Positions 7,923 to 16,788 of a DNA stretch of 33,801 bases are shown here, one piece after another (positions within the stretch are counted from its first letter, which is position 1; each line of letters opens with the position of its first letter). A program made the translations under genes and the position numbers. The notes beneath the pieces are model-generated. The model was not told the DNA's origin and made no database searches. It saw only the letters and a program-made list of their open reading frames with translations. The stretch lies in assembly GCA_015487235.1 (NCBI GenBank), contig WFQC01000019.1, forward strand, positions 1 to 33,801, written 5' to 3'. Source of the DNA: Alteromonadaceae bacterium (GTDB taxonomy: Bacteria; Pseudomonadota; Gammaproteobacteria; Enterobacterales; Alteromonadaceae).

Positions 7923-8702
7923 ATGTCTTGGCTAACTCTTTATAGAAAAAATCATCACTTCAATTATTTGCAAATGCTATCTGCATTGGCGCGCAAAATA
8001 ATATTACAGTTAACGAGCTGTGATCTTTGTGGACAAGCTTGTCATAAAAATTCATTGCTTTGTGAGCATTGCTATCAAAACTTACCTAAATTTTATTATC
8101 ATAAAGTACAAGGTGATTTATTAAACTGGCCTGAAATTTATCATAATTTACCAAACATTCATTTTGACCATTTAATTGCTTTAGCCCCTCATATTTCGCC
8201 CTATCAAACATGGCTTAATCAGTTGAAATACCACCATCGTTTTGAATTAGCGCAATTATTAGGAAAATTATTAGCAACAAACTACCAAAACTTATACCAA
8301 CAATTTAAATTGCCACGACCCGATCTTGTGATTTGTGTACCCATACATATAAAGCGTTGGCAAGTACGAGGATTTAATCAAAGCCATTTATTGAGCCAAC
8401 AATTTATCAATGCCCTCAATGCAAGCATGCAATTACCCTATGCCCCAAACTTGGTTGAGCGTATTAGCAATACACCCAAACAAGTAGGAAAAACAGGAAG
8501 TGAACGCCGTAGTAGCTTAAAATATGCCTTTGCATTAACAACAAAAGACAAATTACCTAACCATGTAATGCTCATAGACGATGTTTTAACGACAGGCGCT
8601 ACAACAAGCGAGATTAGCTATTTATTAAAACAACAAGGCGTTCAAAAAGTAACTGTTTTAACGGTCACAATTAGCCTACTAACTCGCTTAAACTTTGGTT
8701 AA
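7923..8702 (+). CDS. comF: ComF/GntX family phosphoribosyltransferase-like protein
   Basis: With the start at 7923 the protein has 259 residues. I chose this ATG because AGGGAT stands 7 bases upstream and because earlier in-frame starts (7845, 7905) lack a Shine-Dalgarno; 7845 would also lie inside bioH. An N-terminal zinc ribbon is formed by Cys33, Cys36, Cys47 and Cys50 (CDLCGQACHKNSLLCEHC). A type I PRTase fold follows, with the PRPP-like motif LIDDVLTTGATTSE near residue 217. ComF proteins are linked to DNA uptake and fork repair; the E. coli name is GntX. The bioH-comF-nfuA neighbourhood is conserved, but here two other genes separate comF from nfuA. Confidence 0.9.
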   Translation: MSWLTLYRKNHHFNYLQMLSALARKIILQLTSCDLCGQACHKNSLLCEHCYQNLPKFYYHKVQGDLLNWPEIYHNLPNIHFDHLIALAPHISPYQTWLNQLKYHHRFELAQLLGKLLATNYQNLYQQFKLPRPDLVICVPIHIKRWQVRGFNQSHLLSQQFINALNASMQLPYAPNLVERISNTPKQVGKTGSERRSSLKYAFALTTKDKLPNHVMLIDDVLTTGATTSEISYLLKQQGVQKVTVLTVTISLLTRLNFG

Positions 8703-8709
8703 TACCGAT

Positions 8710-9078
8710 TTAACCTGAACGCTGTTTATATCGCTTACGGTGCTTATTAAAAAATAGCGCGATAAGTGTGCCCGTTAATAACCCCAAGCCGTTAGCCAGT
8801 AAATCTAACCATTCTCCATGACGATTAACATACGGTTGTACTATTTCAATAATGCCACTGATAACAAAAAAACTCACAATAATAGCTTGCCAGTATTTAG
8901 GTTGTCTTAACGCAACAGGAAAAGCTAACGCAACATAGGCTAAAAAATGATGGGTTTTATCTACACCACGCACCTTAGGCAAATTTTCTGCTGGTAACAA
9001 AGATAAAATAGCGATGCATGTTAAGGTAAATAAAGCAATAATGCGCCAATATTGTTTAATAAAACTTATCATTAACAT
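8710..9078 (-). CDS. VanZ-like membrane protein
   Basis: The 122-residue protein has about four hydrophobic segments: residues 10-27, 44-56, 63-83 and 90-110. VanZ family marks are ILSLLPAENLP, DKTHHFLAYVALAFP and the C-terminal GEWLDLLANGLGLLTGTL. In other bacteria VanZ-like proteins affect glycopeptide tolerance, but for short gammaproteobacterial members the function is unknown. The start overlaps the stop of the M14 peptidase gene (TAATG), so the two are probably co-translated. A second ATG lies at 9072. The gene ends 7 bases from the convergent comF stop. Confidence 0.82.
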   Translation of the reverse strand: MLMISFIKQYWRIIALFTLTCIAILSLLPAENLPKVRGVDKTHHFLAYVALAFPVALRQPKYWQAIIVSFFVISGIIEIVQPYVNRHGEWLDLLANGLGLLTGTLIALFFNKHRKRYKQRSG

Positions 9079-11615
9079 TAATCTCGATACGGAGCATCAA
9101 ATGCTTTAGCAAAAAAGAGTGCATTAGCAATAATTTTTGCGCTACCTAACCAATATCCCCGAAATACCATATCATCGGGCATCGCAATAACGCGTCCTTT
9201 GTTAATATTATGCGCCACAATAACAGGGCTGCCCGCAATATTGTTGACAATATGCTCATCACTGTAACCACTTAACAAAGGCTCTTCTTCGTAGCTTGCT
9301 ACGGTAATAAAGGGCTTAGAAAGTGGCTCAATAATTAAGGTGCTGTTTCTAAATACGGGTAATCTTTTGTCTTGAAAACCATAAGCTAAAGGGTGGCTCA
9401 AATCTAAATTAGCCGCAAAAATAGCACCAGCAATGCGCTTTTTGGCGGCGAGTTTTTCTTTGTCTTGGTAGCGTAGTTTATCAGTAGCAAATAACTGATC
9501 TAAAGTGTTTTTACTGACAAAGTCTGCTTTTAAAATATCTTTTTCTGATAACCATTTTGCTGCACGTTTTTGGGCAATTACCGTACCGCCCGCTTTAAGC
9601 CATGATGAGAGCTTATTTTCAATGGCGCTAGTAAATATTTTATAATTACCATCAACCAAAATTATATGACTATAAGTGCTTAAATCTATGCTGGCTAAGC
9701 GGTTATGTTCAACAACCGTTACTGGTATATTGAGCATTTCATCAAGGTAAAATAGCATTTCACCCGCTTCATACTGCGAAATGCCTTTGCCACCCACCAG
9801 TAATATTTTAACGGGTTTTAAGTCAACAAAAGCACGACTGCCCAAATCGATACCGCTTACAGTTAAGCCTGTATCTAATGAATACAAAGGTACTCTGGCT
9901 GCTTTGCTGGCTTTTAATACAATATCACGCCATGCCTTTTTAGGTTGAATACCCGCAGGTATCAGTAAACTGCCCGCAGCAAAGCTTTTTTTATCATTGG
10001 CAAACGCTTTATTGGCAACCCGCACTTTAATGCCTTGAGAAAGTAATTTATTTAATAATTTAGGCGCTAAAAAATGATGCCATTCAACAACATAGGCATA
10101 AGCATTAAGATCTACATTGTAATTGATTGATGGCGCAGGAGCTTGCCATGGCTGTTTTGCTAACTTTAATCCCCACGTGCGCTCTACTTTGTCAAAGGCT
10201 ATATTCATCGCCAGCGGCATTGTCCAACCTGAAACATCATAGAAAGTGTTATCTTGAAAATGAGTTTGTTGATTAAAGAGCGCTTTAATTAAACGATATT
10301 GTGGTTGCTCAAGCGGTACATAAAAACTATTTTGTGCTGCATACACTTTACCCTGATGACGAAAATCTTTTGTTAATGAATAAACATTGATTTGATGCTG
10401 TTGCAGTTTTTTCAAAAAGGCTTGTAAACGATAGCTGTCTTTTTCTTCATGCAATAAATAGCCGTTAAAATCTTCTTTGCTCGCCGCTTTTAATGCTTGC
10501 TGATAAAAGTCTTGACGATATTGCGCAAGTTGTTGACGATTTTGCCACGCACCTTCAATGGTTGATAACGAGGTTAATACGTGATTTTGAATACCAAATT
10601 CAAACGTCAGTAAACCATTTTCAGTTTGTTGCTGGTAACCTCGGCTACTGGCTTGTTCAAATAAAATGCCGATTGCGGCATTAATGTCTGGGTAAGTTGA
10701 GCCTTTTCCGTAATAAAAGTCATCGAAGCTTTCTTCACTAAAATATAAACGTTTGTCTTGATCTAAGGCTTTAGCATGATAAGTCGCTAATAAATGAGTA
10801 AGCTCAACATTTTTTTTCGGTGTTAACGGGTGAGTACGCGAGGGAATACCGGGTTGAAAGAAATAACTACTGTTAGCGCCCATTTCATGAAAGTCGGCTA
10901 ATACATTGGGTTGATATAAATGAAAATACGTTAATCTATGCTGGCTTTCTTGCTGGCTTAATAACAACCAATCACGATTTAAATCAAAACCATAATGGTT
11001 CGTTCTACCAGTTAACCAGCCCTGATGGTGTTCAATATGATTAGGATCAGCATTGGCAGTTTTAGCATGGTGGTTTTCAACCCAACTAACAAATCTGTCC
11101 ATACCATCGGGGTTAATACTTGGCTCTAGTACGATAATCGTATTTGCTAACATGGTTCTAATGGCGGGATCTTTACTCGCGGCTAAATGATAAGCCACAA
11201 CAAGCGAAGCATTAGCACCACTAATTTCATCACCATGTACGCTATAGCCTAACCACACCACAAGTGGCGTTTTATTATCAGGATTTTTTCGTTTCGCCAG
11301 TATGCTAGGTAAATTAGCTAAATTTTCAGCTGATGAAATCGTTACTAACAATTGAGGACGATATTGATTTGTTAACCCCATATTCGTTATTGCAACTCGT
11401 TGAGAAGATTGAGCAAGTTGCTGAAAATAATTCACTAATTGCCCATGTCGAATATGCCGTTCACCAATACCAAAGCCTAAAATTTGCTCAGGTGTAGGTA
11501 TTGCTTGATCATAAGTTTGTGCTTGTGGCAAATACTTACTAACAGGTGCGGCCAAGAGCTGCATTGGCATGGCAAGCAAAATGATCACCGTAAAAAATAA
11601 ACGAATAAAAAACAT
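9078..11615 (-). CDS. M14 family zinc carboxypeptidase-like protein, secreted
   Basis: The 845-residue protein has a signal peptide (FFIRLFFTVIILLAMPMQLLAAP). The peptidase_M14 domain spans about residues 45-350. GYSVHGDEISGAN supplies the HxxE zinc ligands and VLADFHEMGANSSYFFQPG the third His. LFEQASSRGYQQQT is the likely position of the catalytic Glu. SINPDGMDRF and YGFDLNRDW are typical substrate-pocket segments. The remaining 500 residues form a C-terminal region with a glutamine-amidotransferase-like flavour (VEHNRLASIDLSTYSHIILVDG). Probably a periplasmic or secreted metallopeptidase; substrate unknown. It is the first gene of a two-gene unit with the VanZ-like gene. Confidence 0.88.
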   Translation of the reverse strand: MFFIRLFFTVIILLAMPMQLLAAPVSKYLPQAQTYDQAIPTPEQILGFGIGERHIRHGQLVNYFQQLAQSSQRVAITNMGLTNQYRPQLLVTISSAENLANLPSILAKRKNPDNKTPLVVWLGYSVHGDEISGANASLVVAYHLAASKDPAIRTMLANTIIVLEPSINPDGMDRFVSWVENHHAKTANADPNHIEHHQGWLTGRTNHYGFDLNRDWLLLSQQESQHRLTYFHLYQPNVLADFHEMGANSSYFFQPGIPSRTHPLTPKKNVELTHLLATYHAKALDQDKRLYFSEESFDDFYYGKGSTYPDINAAIGILFEQASSRGYQQQTENGLLTFEFGIQNHVLTSLSTIEGAWQNRQQLAQYRQDFYQQALKAASKEDFNGYLLHEEKDSYRLQAFLKKLQQHQINVYSLTKDFRHQGKVYAAQNSFYVPLEQPQYRLIKALFNQQTHFQDNTFYDVSGWTMPLAMNIAFDKVERTWGLKLAKQPWQAPAPSINYNVDLNAYAYVVEWHHFLAPKLLNKLLSQGIKVRVANKAFANDKKSFAAGSLLIPAGIQPKKAWRDIVLKASKAARVPLYSLDTGLTVSGIDLGSRAFVDLKPVKILLVGGKGISQYEAGEMLFYLDEMLNIPVTVVEHNRLASIDLSTYSHIILVDGNYKIFTSAIENKLSSWLKAGGTVIAQKRAAKWLSEKDILKADFVSKNTLDQLFATDKLRYQDKEKLAAKKRIAGAIFAANLDLSHPLAYGFQDKRLPVFRNSTLIIEPLSKPFITVASYEEEPLLSGYSDEHIVNNIAGSPVIVAHNINKGRVIAMPDDMVFRGYWLGSAKIIANALFFAKAFDAPYRD

Positions 11616-11767
11616 AATAAGCCCTATAGGTTAACTGCGCTAAAAATAACAAATTTAGGCACTATAAGCGATAGTTTCTTGTCGGCTAGATCGCGATATT
11701 TGTTTATATAGATCAATAAAGTGATAATTCTCACTAGCACAGATTAACTTTGCAGAGTAAAATAAAC

Positions 11768-11792
11768 ATACTTGAGTGAATTACTCGGGTAT
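11768..11792. promoter_or_regulatory. IscR type 1-like operator upstream of nfuA
   Basis: A 25-bp dyad has left half ATACTTGAGTGA and right half TTACTCGGGTAT around a central A; 10 of 12 positions are symmetric. It matches the ACTCGGGTAT-type consensus of [2Fe-2S]-IscR type 1 sites. A TATAAA hexamer (11790-11795) overlaps its right edge, so binding would block a promoter there. IscR represses nfuA in E. coli. The site lies 32 bases above the nfuA start codon. Confidence 0.72.
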
Positions 11793-11824
11793 AAATTTTT
11801 CTGTCGCTAACGTGAGTAACCACA

Positions 11825-12403
11825 ATGATCAAAATTTCCGACGCTGCCCAAGAGCATTTCGTAAAATTGTTATCTAACCAAGCTGAAGGCACTAATATTA
11901 GAGTTTTCGTTGTAAACCCAGGTACAGCAAGCGCAGAATGCGGGGTTTCTTATTGTCCTCCTGATGCGGTAGAACCCGATGATATTCGTTTAGATTTTAA
12001 CGGTTTTTCTGCCTTAGTTGATGCTGACAGTAAACCTTTTTTAGAAGACGCTGAAATTGATTTTGTTACTGATCAAATGGGTTCACAACTAACGCTAAAA
12101 GCCCCAAATGCCAAACTTAAAAAAGTCGCTGACGACGCACCATTATTTGATCGCGTCAATTACTTCTTACAAGCAGAAGTTAATCCGCAGCTGGCAGGTC
12201 ATGGTGGCGAATGTTCTTTAGTGGAAGTAACCGATGATGGTTATGTTGTACTACAGTTTGGCGGTGGCTGTAATGGCTGTTCGCAAATTGATGTCACGGT
12301 AAAAGACGGCATTGAAAAACAACTTATTGAAATAATGGGTGACGAAATTAAAGGCGTTAAAGACGTTACTGAACACCAACGTGGTGAACACTCTTACTAT
12401 TAG
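11825..12403 (+). CDS. nfuA: Fe-S biogenesis protein NfuA
   Basis: The 192-residue protein is the same length class as E. coli NfuA (191). An N-terminal degenerate A-type carrier domain (residues 1-95, with AECGVSYC) is followed by a C-terminal Nfu domain. The Nfu domain has the cluster-binding motif [11 protein letters not shown] with Cys149 and Cys152, the same numbering as E. coli. NfuA holds a [4Fe-4S] cluster at a dimer interface and delivers it to apoproteins, notably under oxidative stress or iron limitation. An IscR-type operator lies just upstream. A hairpin terminator follows the stop codon. Confidence 0.96.
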   Translation: MIKISDAAQEHFVKLLSNQAEGTNIRVFVVNPGTASAECGVSYCPPDAVEPDDIRLDFNGFSALVDADSKPFLEDAEIDFVTDQMGSQLTLKAPNAKLKKVADDAPLFDRVNYFLQAEVNPQLAGHGGECSLVEVTDDGYVVLQFGGGCNGCSQIDVTVKDGIEKQLIEIMGDEIKGVKDVTEHQRGEHSYY

Positions 12404-12417
12404 TCATTTGTTACCGC

Positions 12418-12454
12418 AGTAAAAGACTTCAGCATAGTGCTAGAGTCTTTTACT
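12418..12454. terminator. Hairpin terminator after nfuA
   Basis: The long stem pairs AGTAAAAGACT (12418-12428) with AGTCTTTTACT (12444-12454), and an inner AGCA/TGCT helix lies at 12431-12441. The T-rich 3' arm is typical. It begins 15 bases after the nfuA stop codon. Confidence 0.75.
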
Positions 12455-12553
12455 CGCCCTATTATTACGCTTTCACATTTATCTTTTATACAGCTCTTTC
12501 ACAATTAAAGTGAATACAAAACCGTCGTCAGTATCAAACAAAAAACCTTATCT

Positions 12554-12718
12554 TATACCAATATCACAAACTAAGTGATCATTTCTACTTGTTAAAATCA
12601 CCAACTACCGCGTTATTTATTTTATAATTAGAACAACTAGTTATTAAAATAAATGTCTTGTATTTGGTAATTTTTCCTGCATATAAAATAGCTCACTTAA
12701 TTAATGAAATTGGTATTA
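12554..12718. mobile_element. MITE-like fold-back element A
   Basis: About 165 bp bounded by TATACCAAT on the left and ATTGGTATTA on the right. The imperfect terminal inverted repeats reach about 28 bases, with TAAGTGATC on the left and TAAGTGAGC on the right arm starting at the same position 20. A second inverted repeat lies inside: ATTTATTTTATAATTAG (12615-12631) against CTAGTTATTAAAATAAAT (12637-12654). The whole element can fold into one long hairpin and has no ORF. It fills most of the 331-base gap between nfuA and the MATE gene; apart from the terminator I see nothing else there. Confidence 0.65.
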
Positions 12719-12735
12719 CCTCGAAGTAACACCCG

Positions 12736-14109
12736 TCACCCTGAATTTATTTCAGGAACAACTGAAACCAGTGTTTGAGCCGTATTAACATAACGATAAT
12801 AATGCCAAGCTAAGGTAATACCGCGCGCAAGCATAAATAACGAAAATGCCGCCCACAAGCCATGATTACCAAAACCTTGCAAGATAAACCATGTTGGGAA
12901 AAATACGGCAAAAGTCGCAATGACCATACTATTACGCATAATGTTGGCTTGCATTAAACCAATATAAATACCATCAAATAAAAAACACCAACAAGCAATA
13001 AGAGGTAAAACGATAATCCAAACTAAATACCGCTCTGCAAAGTCAACAACTTCAGTAATACTCGACATAATAGCAATAATTTGCTCGCCCAATATAAGAA
13101 AAAACAAGCTGTAAATAAAAGCAAAAATTGCGGTCCAAATTAATGCAACTTTTACCGTTATTTGCAACTTATATTGATTATTTTCACCTTTAGCTTTACC
13201 AACCATAGCCTCAGCAGCATTGGCAATACCATCAAGCCCAAAAGAAATAAGTAAAAGAAAATTAAGTAGAATAGCGTTAGCCGCCACAATATTATCGCCT
13301 AGCCTTGCCCCTTGAAAAGTAATGAAAATAAAGGTGATCTCTAAACAAAGAGTACGAATTAAGATATCACGATTCAGCTTAAAATAGCTTGCTAGCTCTG
13401 AGCGCGTTATAATTTTTTTCAATACAACAAACGTTTCATTTTTTAAGCGTTTAACTAAAGATTTATGACTATAAAAAATAGCAATTAACCCTGAAATAAC
13501 CGCAAAGTACTCCGCGACTAAACTGGCATAAGCAACACCTGCAACTTGCCAATTAAACCCAACAACAAAAAGCAAATCGAGTAGCAAATTTATTACGTTT
13601 GTGGCTATTAATAGCCACATCACTACCTTAGCTTTATGATTACCCAACAACCAACCCAAAATAACCAAATTAGCAAGCGAGGCGGGTAGCCCCCATATTC
13701 TAATTTCACTGTATTGACGGGCATAATACTGTACTTGCTCAGAGGCTCCTGATAACACTAAGCTAGCATTTATATATAACTGCTGACCAATAATAAAGAT
13801 AAGACCAATCGCCACAGCAACCGCTAAACCTCGTAATAATATCAGTAGGTTTTGTTCACTATTTTCGCCCCCCAAGGCTTGTGCAGCTAACCCTGTAGTA
13901 GACATACGCAAAAAGCCACACAACCAACTGATTGCCGTGATCATCATAGCACCAACCGCTGTAGCGCCTAAATAATAGCTATGAGGCAAATGACCAATAA
14001 CCGCAGTATCAACTAAGCCCAACAAAGGAACGGTTATATTTGATAAGATCATGGGTAGAGCAAGCGAAAATAATCGCTTATGCTGATGAATATGGGTAAA
14101 ATTCAGCAC
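12736..14109 (-). CDS. MATE family efflux transporter, DinF type
   Basis: The 457-residue protein has about 12 membrane segments. It matches the DinF branch of the multi-antimicrobial extrusion family: LALPMILSNITVPLLGLVDTAVIGHL at the N-terminus, then GFLRMSTTGLAAQALGG and GLDGIANAAEAMVGKAKG. MATE proteins export cationic drugs and other compounds using a Na+ or H+ gradient; the substrate here is unknown. The start codon is GTG (14107-14109) with AGGA 5 bases upstream. No LexA box is visible in the short divergent region, so the SOS control known for E. coli dinF is not supported. The 3' end abuts the fold-back element. Confidence 0.9.
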   Translation of the reverse strand: MLNFTHIHQHKRLFSLALPMILSNITVPLLGLVDTAVIGHLPHSYYLGATAVGAMMITAISWLCGFLRMSTTGLAAQALGGENSEQNLLILLRGLAVAVAIGLIFIIGQQLYINASLVLSGASEQVQYYARQYSEIRIWGLPASLANLVILGWLLGNHKAKVVMWLLIATNVINLLLDLLFVVGFNWQVAGVAYASLVAEYFAVISGLIAIFYSHKSLVKRLKNETFVVLKKIITRSELASYFKLNRDILIRTLCLEITFIFITFQGARLGDNIVAANAILLNFLLLISFGLDGIANAAEAMVGKAKGENNQYKLQITVKVALIWTAIFAFIYSLFFLILGEQIIAIMSSITEVVDFAERYLVWIIVLPLIACWCFLFDGIYIGLMQANIMRNSMVIATFAVFFPTWFILQGFGNHGLWAAFSLFMLARGITLAWHYYRYVNTAQTLVSVVPEINSG

Positions 14110-14133
14110 GGTATTCCTAGTTGTTATAAAATT

Positions 14134-15201
14134 ATGTGTTTATTCTGTCGTTATTTTTCTATGTTATTGTTTGTTGTATTGGTGAGCTATACGCACACTG
14201 GTCAAAGTGCAGTTATTTTACAATATCACCATGTAAGTGATGATACACCAGCAAGTACGAGTATATCACCACAACAATTTGAACTTCATCTACGTTATTT
14301 GCACGAGCATAACTTTAATGTACTGCCCTTAAATAAGGTGGTTCAAGCAATAAAAAATAACCAACCTCTACCTGATAAAACCGTAGCAATAACCTTTGAT
14401 GATGCCTATCTTGATATTTTAACACAAGCCAAACCTTTATTAGATCGTTTTAATTTTCCATTTACACTCTTTATTAACCCCGGTTTAGTAGAGCGAGGAT
14501 CAAAGCATTACCTCACTTGGCAGCAATTAAAACAGCTAGCTGACGCAGGGGTGATTATTGCTAATCATGGTTATAACCACGACTCACTTGCTCGGGTGCC
14601 TCAAGGGCTAACAGAACAACAATGGCTAAAAAAATATGCGAGCTTACTTGAACAAGCTGAAGAAATGATCCACGAAAAAACGGGGCAAAGCTGGCGTTAT
14701 TTTGCTTACCCCTACGGTGAATTTAGCCAAGCAGGGCTCGCTTGGTTGAGCAAGCAACACTTTATTGGCTTTGGTCAACAATCAGGTGCTGCGGGTACAA
14801 CATCTAACTTAGCTGCTTTACCTCGTTTTCCAGCTTCGCAACCTTACGACAAGCTAACAAGCTTAAAAGATAAATTGCATTCACTGCCCTTTACCTTAAC
14901 CATAAATAGCGAAGCAAGTCGTTATATTTATCGTCAAAATGAGCTAACTTCTGTCACATTTACCGTTAATAATGATGATTTTTACCCCAAATTATTAAGC
15001 TGTTATGTAACAGGTTTAGGGAAACAAACTATTAGCTGGCAAAGTAACAATAGTTTTACACTAACCTTTAGCCAACCATTACCGATTGGTAGAGTAAGAG
15101 CAAACTGTACCGCACCCAGCAAAAGCCAATCAGGCCGCTTTTACTGGTATTCACACCCGTGGTTGATTTTAGATAATCAAGGCAATTGGTTTCCACTGTA
15201 A
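14134..15201 (+). CDS. Polysaccharide deacetylase family protein, exported
   Basis: Starting at 14134 the protein has 355 residues; the start is uncertain (14080 overlaps the MATE gene, 14161 is another in-frame ATG) and none has a good Shine-Dalgarno. The N-terminus FSMLLFVVLVSYTHTGQSA is a signal peptide. The NodB/CE4 deacetylase domain has ILQYHHVSDD near the mature N-terminus, metal/catalytic motif TFDDAY (Asp89-Asp90), and NHGYNHD with His145 and His149. YFAYPYGEFSQAG follows. The C-terminal 90 residues form a beta-rich region. The likely role is removal of acetyl groups from a cell-surface glycan, as in the PgaB N-terminal domain. No glycan operon is adjacent. Confidence 0.86.
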   Translation: MCLFCRYFSMLLFVVLVSYTHTGQSAVILQYHHVSDDTPASTSISPQQFELHLRYLHEHNFNVLPLNKVVQAIKNNQPLPDKTVAITFDDAYLDILTQAKPLLDRFNFPFTLFINPGLVERGSKHYLTWQQLKQLADAGVIIANHGYNHDSLARVPQGLTEQQWLKKYASLLEQAEEMIHEKTGQSWRYFAYPYGEFSQAGLAWLSKQHFIGFGQQSGAAGTTSNLAALPRFPASQPYDKLTSLKDKLHSLPFTLTINSEASRYIYRQNELTSVTFTVNNDDFYPKLLSCYVTGLGKQTISWQSNNSFTLTFSQPLPIGRVRANCTAPSKSQSGRFYWYSHPWLILDNQGNWFPL

Positions 15202-15210
15202 CGCGGTAAC

Positions 15211-15849
15211 TTAATATAAAGCGATAATTTTTTCAAAATCACTAACAAGCTTATCGCCATCAATACTGGGAACTTGCCCTAAAGCAATTTCTGGCTTGAA
15301 AATAGCTGCAACTTGTCCTTGCGGATTAATTAACACGATTGATGCACTATGATCTACCAAGTAACTTTCAGGTGCTTGCATGTCTTGATTATCCACAATA
15401 GCGTACATAAGCCCTAAGTTACGCGCAAAAGGAAATAACACCCCATGATTTGCTCTTAGGGCAATAAACTCATTGTTAAAATAGTGTATATATTGATTTA
15501 ATTTGTGCTGACTGTCGCGCTGCGGGTCAACAGACACCAGTAATACCTGTACAGTATTATTACTTGCTTTTTTTAAATCATCATAAACAAAATTTAGCGT
15601 TTGCATGGTAGTAGGGCACACGTCTGGGCATGAGGTATAGCCAAAAAAAACTAACGACCATTTATCAATTAACTGTTGATTGGCAAAGTTATTACCTTGA
15701 TGATCTTGCAATACAAACGGTTTTATTTCGCGAGGCTGTTGATAATACAAGGCAAATTCAGGTTGCTGGCTAAATTGCCATTTTTGAAACATTAAGGCAC
15801 CCAAACCAAGTGCTACTAAAGCAATAATGCCGATCAATAATTTATTCAT
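15211..15849 (-). CDS. SCO1/SenC family copper chaperone
   Basis: With the start at 15849 the protein has 212 residues. That ATG is preceded by a clear TAGGAAG Shine-Dalgarno; the longer frame reads into the ctaB gene. An N-terminal membrane anchor (residues 4-21) is followed by a thioredoxin fold with the copper site GYTSCPDVCPTT (Cys74, Cys78) and the ligand His in YLVDHSASIVLI. SCO proteins metallate or reduce the CuA centre of cytochrome oxidase subunit II. It is the last gene of the oxidase assembly cluster, 16 bases after ctaB, and converges on the deacetylase gene with 9 bases between the stops. Confidence 0.93.
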   Translation of the reverse strand: MNKLLIGIIALVALGLGALMFQKWQFSQQPEFALYYQQPREIKPFVLQDHQGNNFANQQLIDKWSLVFFGYTSCPDVCPTTMQTLNFVYDDLKKASNNTVQVLLVSVDPQRDSQHKLNQYIHYFNNEFIALRANHGVLFPFARNLGLMYAIVDNQDMQAPESYLVDHSASIVLINPQGQVAAIFKPEIALGQVPSIDGDKLVSDFEKIIALY

Positions 15850-15865
15850 ATTCTTCCTAATTAAT

Positions 15866-16780
15866 TTACCCCAGCGGTAATAAATAATGATCGGCAAGTA
15901 ATACAACAAAAAGCGTCATTAAATGTACGATAGAAAACTTAAAAGTATCCATAGCAGTATTCTTATCTGCATTAAATTTTAGTTTCCAAGCATAAGCGAA
16001 AAAAATAAGGTTTAGTACAACCGCAGCAAGCAAATAAAGCCAATTACTCATACCAACTAAATAGGGTAATAAACTCACAATAAACAGCAATACGGTATAA
16101 AGTAATATCTGTGTTTTAGTAAAATCATTCCCATGAGTTACAGGTAACATAGGAATATTTACTTTGGCATAATCTTCTTTACGATGAATCGCCAACGCCC
16201 AAAAATGCGGTGGTGTCCATGTAAAAATAATTAAAACCAATAATAAAGCATTCGGTTGAATTTCATTGGTTATCGCTGTCCAACCCAATAAAGGGGGAAT
16301 AGCTCCAGCTAAACCACCAATAGTAATATTTTGTGGCGTTGCTCGTTTTAGGTATAAGGTGTATATAAAACTATAACCAACCAAACCAGCCAGAGTAAGC
16401 CATGCCGTCAGAGGGTTAACCCAAGCATACAAGCTTATAAAACCCAATAAGGCTAAAGTGAAGGCGAACAAGGTAGCTTGTCTGCTCGAAATTTTACCAT
16501 TAGGTAAAGGACGATGATTAGTTCGCCCCATAATGGCATCTATTCTCTCATCAACAATATGATTAATTGCCGCCGCTGCTGACGACAATAATCCAATACC
16601 AAGAATCGAAGGAATTAAAATTTGCCATGGGATCACCGCAGGCGTTGATAAGCACATCCCCACCAAAGCCGTTAACACTAGTAAGGCAACTACTCTTGGT
16701 TTAGTTATTTCATAATAAGCCCGCCAAGTTTGCGTAAACGAAGCACTCATAATGGGTGATAAACTTTGTACTTTATTCAT
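15866..16780 (-). CDS. ctaB: Protoheme IX farnesyltransferase (heme O synthase)
   Basis: The 304-residue UbiA-type prenyltransferase has about 8-9 membrane segments. It farnesylates protoheme to heme O, the precursor of heme A. The polyprenyl-diphosphate/Mg motif [20 protein letters not shown] lies near residue 75. The second polar motif is [17 protein letters not shown], and [17 protein letters not shown] is the family signature. The start ATG has AGGAT upstream. It follows ctaA by 8 bases and precedes SCO by 16, within the assembly half of the oxidase locus. The CyoE name belongs to the same family; the aa3-type context favours ctaB. Confidence 0.95.
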   Translation of the reverse strand: MNKVQSLSPIMSASFTQTWRAYYEITKPRVVALLVLTALVGMCLSTPAVIPWQILIPSILGIGLLSSAAAAINHIVDERIDAIMGRTNHRPLPNGKISSRQATLFAFTLALLGFISLYAWVNPLTAWLTLAGLVGYSFIYTLYLKRATPQNITIGGLAGAIPPLLGWTAITNEIQPNALLLVLIIFTWTPPHFWALAIHRKEDYAKVNIPMLPVTHGNDFTKTQILLYTVLLFIVSLLPYLVGMSNWLYLLAAVVLNLIFFAYAWKLKFNADKNTAMDTFKFSIVHLMTLFVVLLADHYLLPLG

Positions 16781-16788
16781 AATAAATC

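Noticed and set aside
8698-8716. GGTTAA/TTAACC inverted repeat at the comF-VanZ junction
   Set aside because: A 6-bp stem without a T-run; it could help end convergent transcripts, but I do not count it as a terminator.
14080-14133. LexA box before the dinF-like MATE gene
   Set aside because: I looked for CTGT-N8-ACAG in the divergent region because E. coli dinF is SOS-controlled; none is present.
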